From Oceanobacillus manasiensis (GTDB taxonomy: Bacteria > Bacillota > Bacilli > Bacillales > Amphibacillaceae), in NCBI RefSeq assembly GCF_000724085.1, contig NZ_CCDL010000002.1, positions 744,001-808,000 of the forward strand: DNA of 64,000 nucleotides. The letters run 5' to 3'. The position numbers and the translations under genes are program-made. The notes under the pieces were generated by a model that ran no database searches, had not been told where the DNA came from, and saw only the letters and a list, made by a program, of their open reading frames with translations. Shown here one piece after another: positions 8,978-18,752 of this stretch. How positions within the stretch are numbered: position 1 is the stretch's first letter; every line of letters begins with the position of its first letter.

Positions 8978-9006
8978 TTGCAACTTGGTCCGATTCATAC
9001 TATTAT
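8978..9006 (+). promoter_or_regulatory. SigA promoter of the YugN-family gene
   Basis: TTGCAA (8978-8983) and TATTAT (9001-9006) are separated by 17 bases and lie 35 bases before the gene start. Confidence 0.7.
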
Positions 9007-9041
9007 AGTTTAATGAGGACAAATATGTGAGGTGAACGAAA

Positions 9042-9407
9042 TTGAGAATCGAAAACACTGGATTTGAAGACGTACTAATTGATTTAAAACCGCTGGATCA
9101 CTTAACTGCAAAACATGCTTTTGTTCGTGCAGGCCAATGGGATTATGACCGTGTCACCTATGATTACAGAATTGATTCCAAAGAAAAAAATGTTACATAC
9201 TATATCCGCCTTCAAGGTTATGCCACGGAAGGTGATGTAGATCGTGGAAATGCCGTAATCAAGATGATGACTCCACTACTTGGAAAGCATTACTATCCAC
9301 ATGGTGTGGAATATGGTGAGAATGAAAACTTCCCAGAAAACCTTGTGGAACGTGCTCAAAGCATTGTAAAGAAAGTCAAAGAAGAATTGGAACATTATAA
9401 AAACTGA
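9042..9407 (+). CDS. YugN-like family protein
   Basis: A 121-residue cytoplasmic protein of the YugN-like family, whose function is unknown. It starts with TTG at 9042, with GAGGTG 7 bases upstream. It occupies the position of ylbA in the B. subtilis cta-ylb region. It has its own promoter and terminator, so it is monocistronic. Confidence 0.8.
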   Translation: MRIENTGFEDVLIDLKPLDHLTAKHAFVRAGQWDYDRVTYDYRIDSKEKNVTYYIRLQGYATEGDVDRGNAVIKMMTPLLGKHYYPHGVEYGENENFPENLVERAQSIVKKVKEELEHYKN

Positions 9408-9417
9408 CAGATGAACG

Positions 9418-9448
9418 AACCAACTACTAATTTGTAGTTGGTTTTTTA
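9418..9448 (+). terminator. Terminator after the YugN-family gene
   Basis: AACCAACTAC (9418-9427) pairs with GTAGTTGGTT (9434-9443), followed by a T-run. Confidence 0.88.
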
Positions 9449-9596
9449 CGGAACTATGCTAAACAACCATGTTAGGATTTTCTAGCCATAACATTACATA
9501 ATTTACTTTAATTAAACTGTTCAAAACAACGAATTAATGCTATATTTTTAATAACCATACATAAAAAGCTGTATTGAAAGGAGCTATCGTATACCG

Positions 9597-10655
9597 TTGC
9601 TGCGAAATATTAAAAAGCACCATTGGACATTAATTCTTCTTGGAATAGTGTTGGTGATGGCAATTATCTTTATATTGCCAATTTCTATCCCATTAGTAGT
9701 TGCTTTTATTACAGCACTTATTTTAAACCCTTTGGTTCGCTTACTACAAAAAAAAGTAAGACTTAGCAGAAAAGCTTCTGTTACAATCATCTTCTTGCTC
9801 TTTCTTCTAATAGTAGGTGTAGCTGGAACATTTATTGTAACGAAAACAGTAACACAAGTTGTAAATTTTGCTGAAGACGTGCCCTCCCATATAAATAAAT
9901 TAAATGAGATTTATAAAGATTGGGAAGCTGATTTAGAACAATACACTGATAATTTACCTTCTGAATTTGTTAATCAGGTTTCTGAGAGTATTGAGCAGAA
10001 TCTAGTCAATTTGAGCACCACTGCAAAAGAAAAGATCACCTTAGATAGAATCGCTCAAATTGTAGCACAAGTTCCACAATATTTGATTAGTTTTCTCGTA
10101 TACCTAATTGCATTATTCTTATTTATGCTTGAGCTACCAATCCTAAAAGCGAAAACATATAATTTGATGACGACACAGACCGCTAAAAAAGTATCATTTA
10201 TGAATAAACGTCTTTCTCATGTAATATTAGGTTTTTTTAAAGCTCAATTCCTTGTTAGTTTACTCATTCTTGCAGGGTCCCTTATCGGTCTATTTTTAAT
10301 TGTGCCTGAAGTAGCGATTGTAATGTCACTTATAATTTGGGTAGTTGATATTATACCAATTATTGGTTCCGTTATAGTACTAGGGCCGTGGGCTTTAATT
10401 ATGCTACTTGCAGGGGATGTCTCTACAGGTATTCAATTATCAATATTGGCGATTATACTGCTAGCGATACGACGAATAGTTGAACCGAAAGTTATGGGAC
10501 GCCACATTGGTCTCTCGCCTTTAGCTACATTAATTGCTATGTTTATTGGCTTAAAGCTACTGGGTATCCTTGGTTTTATACTTGGTCCACTGCTTGTTAT
10601 AGCATTTAACTCAGCCAAAGAGGCTGGTATCATAAAATGGAAGATAAAAGTTTAA
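9597..10655 (+). CDS. AI-2E family transporter, YtvI-like sporulation membrane protein
   Basis: A polytopic membrane protein with about eight segments and the AI-2E exporter family layout: paired N-terminal segments, a soluble loop (about residues 90-160) and a C-terminal bundle ending GLKLLGILGFILGPLLVI. B. subtilis paralogues include YtvI, named as sporulation-related, but the substrate is unknown. The only plausible start is TTG at 9597; the AAAGGAG ribosome site is about 13 bases away, longer than ideal. Length is 352 residues. Confidence 0.82.
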   Translation: MLRNIKKHHWTLILLGIVLVMAIIFILPISIPLVVAFITALILNPLVRLLQKKVRLSRKASVTIIFLLFLLIVGVAGTFIVTKTVTQVVNFAEDVPSHINKLNEIYKDWEADLEQYTDNLPSEFVNQVSESIEQNLVNLSTTAKEKITLDRIAQIVAQVPQYLISFLVYLIALFLFMLELPILKAKTYNLMTTQTAKKVSFMNKRLSHVILGFFKAQFLVSLLILAGSLIGLFLIVPEVAIVMSLIIWVVDIIPIIGSVIVLGPWALIMLLAGDVSTGIQLSILAIILLAIRRIVEPKVMGRHIGLSPLATLIAMFIGLKLLGILGFILGPLLVIAFNSAKEAGIIKWKIKV

Positions 10656-10667
10656 TAAAAGAAAAGC

Positions 10668-10708
10668 AAAAAGTGAGCCCTTTTAAAAAACAACGGCTCA
10701 CTTTTTTA
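10668..10708. terminator. Bidirectional terminator
   Basis: AAGTGAGCC (10671-10679) pairs with GGCTCACTT (10695-10703), with A-run and T-run flanks, between the convergent AI-2E and DUF420 genes. Confidence 0.85.
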
Positions 10709-10748
10709 TGTTTTACTTTCTAAATAATACTTTTAAAAAATATTTGGC

Positions 10749-11204
10749 TTAAGAGCCTAGTATGGCTTTTATCATGCTAGTAGTACCGCCACCATCATAT
10801 AATATATAAAGTAATAAATAAACCATTACCCCAGTGATTGCTGTGAAGAACCAAATGATACTAGTAACGGGGCCGATTTTTCTATGTTTTTTTATATTCC
10901 GCTTAAAGGCAAGTGTTAATGTTACCAGGCCAAATACAGCTCCTGTGGTCGCGAGAATTATATGAAAAACAAGAAACAATGTATAATAAATTTCTAACTC
11001 CTCTGGACCACCGAAGCTTGTGTTTCCAACAAAAACAGTTCGCGATACGTAAATTATAAAGAATATCAAGGCACTGATAGCAGCTGCAATCATCGTTTTC
11101 TTATGTGTCGCAGCTTTTCCCTTTGCTATAAATCTCCAGCCGAATGCAACCAAGATAGCACTCAGTACGATGAAAAAAGTACTTACTGTTGGTAAAAGAG
11201 GCAT
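10749..11204 (-). CDS. DUF420 membrane protein, CtaM/YozB family
   Basis: A 151-residue protein with four or five membrane segments. DUF420 proteins include B. subtilis YozB and Staphylococcus aureus CtaM, the latter needed for function of haem A-containing terminal oxidases. Conserved His residues sit in segments such as ATHKKTM and LVFHIILATTGAVFG. Lying directly downstream of ctaG in the oxidase locus supports an oxidase assembly role. It probably shares a transcript with ctaG, 42 bases away. Confidence 0.85.
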   Translation of the reverse strand: MPLLPTVSTFFIVLSAILVAFGWRFIAKGKAATHKKTMIAAAISALIFFIIYVSRTVFVGNTSFGGPEELEIYYTLFLVFHIILATTGAVFGLVTLTLAFKRNIKKHRKIGPVTSIIWFFTAITGVMVYLLLYILYDGGGTTSMIKAILGS

Positions 11205-11246
11205 AATTGATAATTCCTTTCCATCTAGAACTCATGTAACGAAAGC

Positions 11247-12149
11247 TTAATAGTTGTGTGTTTCAGCAGGAATTGGGTCCACCTTCAAACTTTCCGTGTT
11301 AAACCATCCATAAAAAATCCGTGCTAAAATAACACCGTACGTGATTTCTTGCATGATCTTCATGATGATACCACCCAATTGTTGATCCTCCAGTGGGCTC
11401 ATATTAGAAAACATCTGCGGTCCAGACAATTGTCCACTTAGCCCTTGAAGAACATCTCCTGGGACACAAAGCTGCATTGCTTGTATCCAAGCCCCACCTT
11501 GCGAATATGTATCAAATAACGTATGATCTGCAAAGATAATTAATACACATGCAGGTGTTATCAGTACACTATTTGCAAAAATGTAGCCAATTTTCAATAA
11601 AGGTTTAATCGTATTTGTTTCTTTTAGTGGAGATAAAATTGGCCACCATACGATAAATGCAGCAACCAAAATAACGATCGATATCGTTGTATGTGCAATC
11701 TGTGAAGACTTAGCGAAATCAAAAATGATTGGCATGTGATAAACAGAAAACAACGTATTAAATAATAATAACGAAATTATCGGTTTAGTTAGCAAATTGA
11801 GTACTGGGCGTACAACTGGTAAATAAACAACCTTACGCCAAATCCATGCTGGGATCCCTTTAATCAACAATATAGGAAACACCAAGTAATAAATAGCCAT
11901 TTGTGCCATATGTGCAGAAAGCATAATATGTGTTAGTAAGTCAATCGGTGATCCTTTCACAATGTATAATAGAGCAAAGGCAGTATAGACAAATACTTTT
12001 TGTTTTTTAGTCGGTTCCTCATCCCCACCAAACTTTCTGCGGAAAGGCCCTGTTATTAAAAAGTATGCAATAGCTAGTCCTAATACAAAGAGGAAAAAGT
12101 AAGGGCTCCATAATGCCCGGAAGCCAAATATCTGAAGTTCAAGCCACAT
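11247..12149 (-). CDS. ctaG: Cytochrome c oxidase assembly factor CtaG
   Basis: A caa3-type CtaG, a polytopic membrane protein needed to form active caa3 oxidase, probably in CuB insertion. It begins MWLELQIFGFRALWSPYF and has about seven membrane segments. The ATG at 12149 was chosen because GGAG precedes it by 10 bases and this N-terminus aligns with B. subtilis CtaG; the frame extends upstream to a TTG that overlaps the ribosome site. A terminator separates it from ctaF, so it has its own promoter or relies on readthrough. Confidence 0.93.
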   Translation of the reverse strand: MWLELQIFGFRALWSPYFFLFVLGLAIAYFLITGPFRRKFGGDEEPTKKQKVFVYTAFALLYIVKGSPIDLLTHIMLSAHMAQMAIYYLVFPILLIKGIPAWIWRKVVYLPVVRPVLNLLTKPIISLLLFNTLFSVYHMPIIFDFAKSSQIAHTTISIVILVAAFIVWWPILSPLKETNTIKPLLKIGYIFANSVLITPACVLIIFADHTLFDTYSQGGAWIQAMQLCVPGDVLQGLSGQLSGPQMFSNMSPLEDQQLGGIIMKIMQEITYGVILARIFYGWFNTESLKVDPIPAETHNY

Positions 12150-12321
12150 TATTACCCACTCCAAAGTTAGATTATCTTTATCATTATAACGTACTCTCTA
12201 GCAAGATACACGCTTATAATGTGACGATTTTAGAACGAAAGTATTTTTTCGAAATTGCACTTAATGTGTTGACGAAAAAGAAAGATTATTTCGGTCTATT
12301 TCTTAACCATTTAAAAACAGT

Positions 12322-12350
12322 AAAAAAAAGGCTGGGATTTCTCCCAGCCT
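12322..12350 (-). terminator. Terminator of the ctaCDEF operon
   Basis: AGGCTGGGA and TCCCAGCCT form a 9-bp stem (12329-12337 with 12342-12350), followed on the minus strand by eight T. Confidence 0.9.
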
Positions 12351-12359
12351 AAATATTTA

Positions 12360-12686
12360 TTACCACCATACGATAACACTAAGTGCAGCTATGGTTAGTA
12401 AAGCAGCAAATATTCCACCATAAATCATCATTGAAGGTAACTCATGTCCCTTATCCTTCATATGCATGAAATAATAAAACTGGAATGCAACCTGCACTAC
12501 CGCTAGAAGAAGTAGCACTGGAACGATGAACATTTTGTCCACAATTACATCTGTAGCTACGATACCGAAAGCAATGATTGTAAACCCAATCATAAGCGCA
12601 AAGGAAATAAGCTGCTTTTTCATTTCATCCTTACTCTTTTGTTTGTGGTATGAATTTACTTTATTGGTATTGGTGTTATCAGCCAT
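12360..12686 (-). CDS. ctaF: Cytochrome c oxidase (caa3) subunit IV
   Basis: The small subunit of the caa3 oxidase, with three membrane segments in 108 residues (FALMIGFTIIAFGIVATDVI, VPVLLLLAVVQVAFQFYYFM and a C-terminal one). The FYYFMHMKDKGHE loop is conserved in subunit IV. It follows ctaE by 3 bases and is the last gene of ctaC-D-E-F. Confidence 0.93.
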   Translation of the reverse strand: MADNTNTNKVNSYHKQKSKDEMKKQLISFALMIGFTIIAFGIVATDVIVDKMFIVPVLLLLAVVQVAFQFYYFMHMKDKGHELPSMMIYGGIFAALLTIAALSVIVWW

Positions 12687-12689
12687 TGG

Positions 12690-13313
12690 TTAACCCACCT
12701 TTCCCATTAAGTATACAACTGTAAAGATAAACACCCATACAACATCAATAAAGTGCCAGTATAAGCTAAAAGTGTAGTATTTCGGCGCGTTGTATAAATT
12801 AAGTCCTCTTTTCGCATTACGTACCATCAGAGCAATCAGCCAGCTAAGCCCAAAGACAACGTGGCCTCCGTGAAATCCTACTAATGTGTAAAAAGCAGAA
12901 CCAAAGGCAGAAGAGCGAAAAGTAAACTCGTACTCATGAATATAATGGTAAAACTCATATATTTCGCAAGCAAGGAAAGCCATACCTAGCAAGGCTGTTA
13001 TTCCTAACCAAAGTTGCATTTTTTTGAAATTGTTATTTTTCATTTGATACATTGCATATACACTTGTCAATGAACTTGTTAACAACAACATTGTCATTAC
13101 AAATACAAGTTCAAGGCCAAATAGATCTGTTGATGCAGGGCCACCTGCTGTGGAATTTCTTAAAGCAAGATAGGTACCAAACAAACTGGCAAATAGGACG
13201 GTCTCTCCGCCAAGGAAAAACCATAAGCCTAAAAATTTATTCTTGCCTTCCAGGGTGGCCTTTTCCGGTTCTTGTGGCATTGTTTCTGGATTCAAGGAAT
13301 GATCTTGACTCAT
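12690..13313 (-). CDS. ctaE: Cytochrome c oxidase (caa3) subunit III
   Basis: Subunit III, five-segment form. Signatures are FLGLWFFLGGETVLFASLFG, GFHGGHVVFGL and YWHFIDVVWVFIF. The ATG at 13313 was chosen because GGGAGG lies 9 bases upstream, inside the end of ctaD; the frame continues upstream without conservation. The start lies one base after the ctaD stop, consistent with translational coupling. Length is 207 residues. Confidence 0.95.
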   Translation of the reverse strand: MSQDHSLNPETMPQEPEKATLEGKNKFLGLWFFLGGETVLFASLFGTYLALRNSTAGGPASTDLFGLELVFVMTMLLLTSSLTSVYAMYQMKNNNFKKMQLWLGITALLGMAFLACEIYEFYHYIHEYEFTFRSSAFGSAFYTLVGFHGGHVVFGLSWLIALMVRNAKRGLNLYNAPKYYTFSLYWHFIDVVWVFIFTVVYLMGKVG

Positions 13314-13314
13314 A

Positions 13315-15168
13315 TCAGTCAGCCTCCCTTTCAAGGTCTTCTTTGTGAATATGGAAACCGTGGTAATCTTTCAGTGATCTAATTAGCATGCAGATCAGCG
13401 CTATGCCTATACCTATAAATATTGCTGCCAGCCATCCACTGTGATCAACTTGATAGATAAACCCGAACCCTGCTACAAAAAATCCAAATGACATAATGAA
13501 CGGTAAAATAGAAGCGTCCGGCATATGAATATCACCTAGAGGTTCTGCAGGTGTAATTTTACCTTTTCCTTCTGTTTTCTCAATCCATAATGGATCAAGC
13601 CCACGAATAAGTGGTGTTTGCTTAAAGTTATAAAATGGTGGTGGAGAAGGAATTGCCCACTCCAAGGAACGACCATCCCATGGATCAGCAGAAGCTTTTT
13701 CTCCTTTAACACTTGTATAAATAATGTTAATGACAAAGATTAATCCACCGATTCCCATTAGAAATGCACCAATGGTACTAATTAGATTACCATTATCTAG
13801 TCCTTGGTCTTCCAAGAATACCCAATAACGACGCGGCATTCCCATAAGCCCTAGAAAATGTTGGATAAAGAAAGTTAAATGAAATCCGATAAAGAACAAC
13901 CAGAAAGATATCTTACCTAGTGTTTCATTTAAAATTCTGCCAAACATCTTCGGCCACCAATAATGTAATCCTGCAAGTATACCGAATACTACCCCACCAA
14001 CAATTACATAGTGAAAGTGTGCGACAACAAAGTAGGTGTCATGATATTGATAGTCAGCCACTGCTGAGGCAAGCATTACACCAGTCATACCACCAATTGT
14101 AAAAGATGGAATGAATGCAAGCGTCCAAAGCATTGCTGAGTTGATGGTAATACTTCCACCCCACATTGTAGCAAGCCAGTTAAATATTTTAATACCTGTT
14201 GGTACTGCAATCGCCATTGTAGCAATTGCGAATATCGCGTTGGCTACTGGCCCTAGACCTACTGTAAACATGTGGTGTGCCCATACCATAAATCCTAAGA
14301 AAGCGATTAGTATTGTTGCGAATACCATTGCCGTATAACCAAACAACCGTTTTTTAGAGAAAGTCGAAATAATATCACTGAAGATACCAAAGGCAGGTAA
14401 TATCAGAATATATACTTCAGGGTGTCCAAATATCCAAAATAAATGTTGCCAAATGACTGAATTTCCTCCCAATGTAACATCAAAAAATGCTGCACCGAAC
14501 ATACGGTCAAACATTAATAGGAATAATCCTACTGTTAAAGCTGGGAAAGCAAAAAGAATTAACACACTAGTTACAAATGTAGTCCATGTAAATAGTGGCA
14601 TACGCATGTAAGTCATCCCTGGCGCTCTCATGGTAACAATTGTCACCAGAAAGTTAATTCCACCTATTAAGGTTCCGGCACCCGAGATCTGTAGACCCAT
14701 TATGTAAAAATCTACACCATGTCCAGGTGATTGAATTGATAGAGGTGCATAAGAAGTCCAACCAGCATCAGGCGCACCGCCTAAAAACCAACTGCAGTTT
14801 AGCAAGACTCCACCAAACAAAAATAACCAAAATCCTAACGAGTTCAAAAATGGAAACGCAACGTCTCGTGCCCCGATTTGTAAAGGCATTATAGCGTTCA
14901 TTAAACCTAGTAATAATGGCATGGCTGCAAGAAATATCATTGTTGTTCCATGCATCGTAATCATTTCATTGTATAAGCCAGCAGTAAGGAAATCATTTTC
15001 CGGGCTTATTAATTGTATACGTATAAATAAAGCTTCGAGTCCGCCTAGTAGGAAAAAGAAACCACCAGCAAATAAATATAACTTAGCTATTTTCTTATGG
15101 TCGACTGTTGTTAAATAATCCCACACGGCAGCCATAAAACCTTTCTTCTGAGCAGCTGCAATACTCAA
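13315..15168 (-). CDS. ctaD: Cytochrome c oxidase (caa3) subunit I
   Basis: The catalytic haem-copper subunit, reducing O2 to water and pumping protons. Ligand motifs are visible: TMHGTTMIF (low-spin haem His), IFGHPEVYILILPAFG (CuB His and cross-linked Tyr), WAHHMFTVG (CuB His pair) and VAHFHYVIVGG (haem a3 and haem a His). The 617-residue length includes the C-terminal extension fused in Bacillus CtaD. Fully intact. Confidence 0.98.
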   Translation of the reverse strand: MSIAAAQKKGFMAAVWDYLTTVDHKKIAKLYLFAGGFFFLLGGLEALFIRIQLISPENDFLTAGLYNEMITMHGTTMIFLAAMPLLLGLMNAIMPLQIGARDVAFPFLNSLGFWLFLFGGVLLNCSWFLGGAPDAGWTSYAPLSIQSPGHGVDFYIMGLQISGAGTLIGGINFLVTIVTMRAPGMTYMRMPLFTWTTFVTSVLILFAFPALTVGLFLLMFDRMFGAAFFDVTLGGNSVIWQHLFWIFGHPEVYILILPAFGIFSDIISTFSKKRLFGYTAMVFATILIAFLGFMVWAHHMFTVGLGPVANAIFAIATMAIAVPTGIKIFNWLATMWGGSITINSAMLWTLAFIPSFTIGGMTGVMLASAVADYQYHDTYFVVAHFHYVIVGGVVFGILAGLHYWWPKMFGRILNETLGKISFWLFFIGFHLTFFIQHFLGLMGMPRRYWVFLEDQGLDNGNLISTIGAFLMGIGGLIFVINIIYTSVKGEKASADPWDGRSLEWAIPSPPPFYNFKQTPLIRGLDPLWIEKTEGKGKITPAEPLGDIHMPDASILPFIMSFGFFVAGFGFIYQVDHSGWLAAIFIGIGIALICMLIRSLKDYHGFHIHKEDLEREAD

Positions 15169-15221
15169 ATTTTAAACCTCCCTTTAACATCTTCCATCCC
15201 GTTTTAGTTTTGTTTTTACTT

Positions 15222-16274
15222 CTAGTTCCCTGCGCTTTCAGGAGAAATATCTGAAGGCTTTAATTGCAATAAATAGTTAGCAATCTGCTTTGCTTCTTCC
15301 TCTGAAACCTCAGGGTAATTACCAGTCATTTTATTTCCTGGTTTAATTGCTTCAGGATCCATTAACCATTCGACTAGATTTTCTTCTGTTGGCTCAAGAT
15401 ACCCTGCAATTTTGGAACGGTCACCGAAGTTTGTAAGGTTAGGCCCGGTTGCATTTGGAGAAGATCCAATAGCATGACAAGCCACACAACTTTTCTCCTC
15501 AAATAATGCTTTTCCATCTTGAGCTACTGCATCTTCTGGTTCAGCCTCAGGGTCAACACTTTGCATATCAGAAATCCATTGTTCGTATTCCTCTGGGCTC
15601 ACTGCTACAACTTTGAAATCCATAAGTGAGTGAGATGGGCCACATAACTCAGCACATTTCCCCCAGTAAACGCCTTCTTCGTGTGCTTGTAAGTACATAG
15701 TGTTTACATTCTCAGGGTTGACATCCATTTTCCCAGAAATACTCGGAACCCACAGTGAGTGGATAACATCTGAAGATATCATGTTTAAATAAACTCTTTC
15801 ACCTGTTGGAATGTATAAATCCTGACTTGTTTGCACTTCATCACCTTCATAATTAAAGTGCCACCAGTATTGATTCCCAGTTACTTCTACATTAATGCCA
15901 TCTTGTGCCTCTGATTTATCAGCAAGGTCAAACGTTGCTGCAACTGTAGGCACTGCTAGAATAAGTACTAGAATAATCGGGATTACAGTCCAAACAGTCT
16001 CTAGTGTTTTATTACCTTCAACTTGTTTCGGAATAAAATCCTCCTGCCCCTTCTTTTTACGGAAGCGAACCAATGTAATGACATATACGAGTAATACAAT
16101 AGCAAAAACAAACGCCATGATAATTATAGAAAGAATAATTAGATTCATGGATGACTCAGCGCCATACCCTTTTGGTTCAAAAGCCGTCAGATTTTCTTTC
16201 CCACATCCGGCAAGAAGTAATGCCAGCATACCGAAAAGAAATAAAGGTTTTCTTTTTCCCATCCAACCTATCAT
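15222..16274 (-). CDS. ctaC: Cytochrome c oxidase (caa3) subunit II with fused cytochrome c
   Basis: A membrane lipoprotein: the signal segment ends in LLAGC with the lipidated Cys at residue 24, followed by two membrane segments. The CuA domain shows VIHSLWVPSISGK and GKCAELCGPSHSLM. A C-terminal cytochrome c domain has CVACH (covalent haem) and a candidate axial Met in PGNKMTGNYP. This fused layout defines caa3 oxidases. It is first in ctaCDEF, 54 bases before ctaD. Confidence 0.97.
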   Translation of the reverse strand: MIGWMGKRKPLFLFGMLALLLAGCGKENLTAFEPKGYGAESSMNLIILSIIIMAFVFAIVLLVYVITLVRFRKKKGQEDFIPKQVEGNKTLETVWTVIPIILVLILAVPTVAATFDLADKSEAQDGINVEVTGNQYWWHFNYEGDEVQTSQDLYIPTGERVYLNMISSDVIHSLWVPSISGKMDVNPENVNTMYLQAHEEGVYWGKCAELCGPSHSLMDFKVVAVSPEEYEQWISDMQSVDPEAEPEDAVAQDGKALFEEKSCVACHAIGSSPNATGPNLTNFGDRSKIAGYLEPTEENLVEWLMDPEAIKPGNKMTGNYPEVSEEEAKQIANYLLQLKPSDISPESAGN

Positions 16275-16336
16275 TTATTTATACCTCTCTTTCCTCATGT
16301 TGTTTCCTTATATATATTTATTATTAAGGACAATAA

Positions 16337-17278
16337 CTAACTAAACGGTGAATTGATGGTTACTAGCACCATCACAAGGCAAAGAACTGTCAAATAATTT
16401 AACGAATAGATGAATATCATATTTGCCCATTTCAGATCATCTTTCATAAAGAAACCTCTTATTGCAAGTGCAAGCCAACCCACATTTAAAATAGAAGCGA
16501 CTATAATAAACACAGTTCCTAACTCAGATAAGTAAAAAGGAAGTGGCAATAAGCAGGCGATATAAATTGCAATCTGCCGTTTAGTAATTTCGAAACCTCG
16601 CACAACTGGAAGCATCGGGATTCCAGCTCCTTTGTATTCTTTGCATTTTTTCATAGCTAATGCAAGGAAGTGTGGCGTTTGCCAAATAAACATTATGATG
16701 AAAAGGCCAAATGGTACAATATGAAAATTTGGATCTACTGCTGCCCATCCAATTAACGGGGGTGCAGCTCCTGAAAAGCTCCCGATTGCAGTATTAAGTG
16801 TGTACCTTCTTTTTGACCACATTGTATATAACACCACATAGGTAAACCACCCCATAAAAGCAAATAATACTGCCTCTAATGTGGTAAACATTAATAAACC
16901 AAATCCTAATGCTGTGGCGATTATTCCCAAAGCTAATGCTGTATTCAAAGATATGTTACCGGTTACGGTAGGCCTCGTCTTCGTTCGAGCCATTTTGGGG
17001 TCAATATCTACATCATACCAATTATTTAAAATACAACCACCAGCGATAACGAGTGTACTACCAATTATTGTTAATAGAAAGACATCCCATTTCGCCATAA
17101 AAGAGGTGTTTGTAAAATAAAGAGCTAACCAGAACCCTGTAAAAACAGTTATTAAGTTTGAGTTCACTATTCCAACCTTAACGAGTGATTTCACATCAGC
17201 AAATGTAACATGATTTTTTTTATCAGATACACTTAATGTTGCTACTTCTGGTGAAGATGTTGTCTCAATTTTATCCAT
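16337..17278 (-). CDS. ctaB: Protohaem IX farnesyltransferase (haem O synthase)
   Basis: A UbiA-type prenyltransferase that farnesylates haem B to haem O, the precursor of haem A. The Asp-rich motifs NNWYDVDIDPKMARTKTRP and the second at about residue 210 (KKCKEYKGAGIPMLP) are present, with about nine membrane segments. The ATG at 17278 was chosen because GGGGGGAG lies 5 bases upstream; the frame upstream of it only reads through that ribosome site. Length is 313 residues. It is divergent from ctaA and upstream of ctaC. Confidence 0.96.
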   Translation of the reverse strand: MDKIETTSSPEVATLSVSDKKNHVTFADVKSLVKVGIVNSNLITVFTGFWLALYFTNTSFMAKWDVFLLTIIGSTLVIAGGCILNNWYDVDIDPKMARTKTRPTVTGNISLNTALALGIIATALGFGLLMFTTLEAVLFAFMGWFTYVVLYTMWSKRRYTLNTAIGSFSGAAPPLIGWAAVDPNFHIVPFGLFIIMFIWQTPHFLALAMKKCKEYKGAGIPMLPVVRGFEITKRQIAIYIACLLPLPFYLSELGTVFIIVASILNVGWLALAIRGFFMKDDLKWANMIFIYSLNYLTVLCLVMVLVTINSPFS

Positions 17279-17756
17279 TTTGTCTCCCCCCTTCATATAC
17301 CAGTTAGATGGCCTAATATAGCCATTTACTTTTCTATTAAAGTTCTTAAATTGTAATAGACCATTATTTTTATTGTATCACGGAATTGTTTAACAATCTA
17401 ATAACTTCAACATTATTTTAAAGTAATCAGGGAACAATTTATGTGACAAATTTATGAATATTAGGAGAAGGCTTACAAAATATCGCCTTTCTTTTCGTAT
17501 CAAAATGGTTAACTATATGGCTTTAATCATGTTAAATTATGTAGAAACCACAAAATCATCTAGTCTATTTCTAGCAAACAACGACCAACAATGCAAGGTT
17601 TTTTGTAAATCCTAAGTGAAAAAACAGTCTATTCATGGTACTATAGCTATTGTGTCCGGCAAATTTTTGTCTGGTTAGACTTTATGTCGAATTAAACACC
17701 CAGCAACATTTACATATTTAACACTAACATTTTCCATTATGAAGTGGGGTTGTAAG
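17279..17756. other. Divergent ctaB-ctaA regulatory region
   Basis: This 478-base gap has no reading frame with coding character. It must hold the divergent promoters. A TACTAT -10-like box lies near 17639-17644 on the plus strand, and an imperfect repeat (GTCCGGCAAATTTTTGTC, near 17654-17671) lies downstream of it. In B. subtilis this region is controlled by ResD, but I could not identify a defined ResD site by eye. Confidence 0.4.
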
Positions 17757-18704
17757 ATGATTAAAACTTTAAAAAGCTTTTCCCTTATTGCCACAATAGG
17801 GATGCTTCTAATACTTCTCGGTGGTGCACTGGTAACAAAGACCGATTCTGGTGATGGTTGCGGAAAAAGTTGGCCATTATGTGAGGGACAATTTATTCCT
17901 ACCAACATTTCTATTGAGCTGGTCATAGAATTGAGCCACCGTATGGTATCAGGAATTGTCGGAATCGCTGTTGTAGTGTTAGCTGTACTTGCATGGAAAT
18001 ATTTAGGGCATGTCCGAGAAGTTAAGTTTCTTTCCATATTGTCTGTATTCTTCCTTGTATTACAAGCTTTAATTGGCGCTGCAGCAGTTATGTGGGGGCA
18101 ATCTGACTTTGCATTGGCTGCTCACTTTGGAATCTCGCTTGTTTCATTCGCCTCCGTATTTCTACTTACGCTTCTCATTTTTGAGATCGATAAGAAATTT
18201 GATGCTAGGTCATTATTCATCAAAAAAAAGCATCGTATTGAGATTTATGCTTTAACTGTCTATACAATTTGCGTTGTATATACTGGAGCGCTCGTTCGCC
18301 ATACAGAATCAAACCTAGTTTGCGGTGATTGGCCCTTCTGTACCAATACTTCACCATTTGCTTTTAATTTATACAGTACAGAGCAATGGATCCAAATGGG
18401 ACATCGACTTGCAGCCGGTTTACTTTTTCTTTGGACTTTAACTTTAGCAATCCGAATGGTTCGTCAATATCGCGATAAAAAGGTTATGTATTGGGGATGG
18501 ATTGTTACCCTTTCCCTAATTGCCTTACAGGTATTTACTGGAGCAATGATAATTTTCACCGTCTTAAACTTAGGTATAGCTCTACTACATGCTCTCATTA
18601 TTTCCTGTTTCTTTGGTATGTTAAGTTATTTTGTCTTACATGCTACGAGAAGCTCAAAGTTTGAAAAAGAAAAACCTAACACATCCACTAAGAAAACAAT
18701 GTAA
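17757..18704 (+). CDS. ctaA: Haem A synthase CtaA
   Basis: An eight-segment membrane enzyme that oxidises the haem O methyl group to a formyl, giving haem A. The N-half shows [20 protein letters not shown]-type conservation with the CGKSWPLC cysteine pair. [20 protein letters not shown] and LHALI carry the haem-ligand histidines. The second Cys pair is CGDWPFC. The ATG at 17757 is preceded 7 bases by GTGGGG; an ATG at 17739 lacks a ribosome site. Length is 315 residues. Confidence 0.96.
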   Translation: [315 protein letters not shown]

Positions 18705-18708
18705 AAAA

Positions 18709-18746
18709 TGCGGCAGTTCCCATCTGGGTTTCTGCCGCACTTTTGT
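18709..18746. terminator. Bidirectional terminator, ctaA and pycA
   Basis: TGCGGCAG (18709-18716) pairs with CTGCCGCA (18732-18739), with an inner CCCA/TGGG, an A-run on the left and TTTTGTTTT on the right. Confidence 0.88.
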
Positions 18747-18752
18747 TTTACC

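Noticed and set aside
12113-12352. Rightward 79-codon frame before ctaG
   Set aside because: It overlaps the ctaG start and the ctaF terminator on the opposite strand and has no ribosome site.
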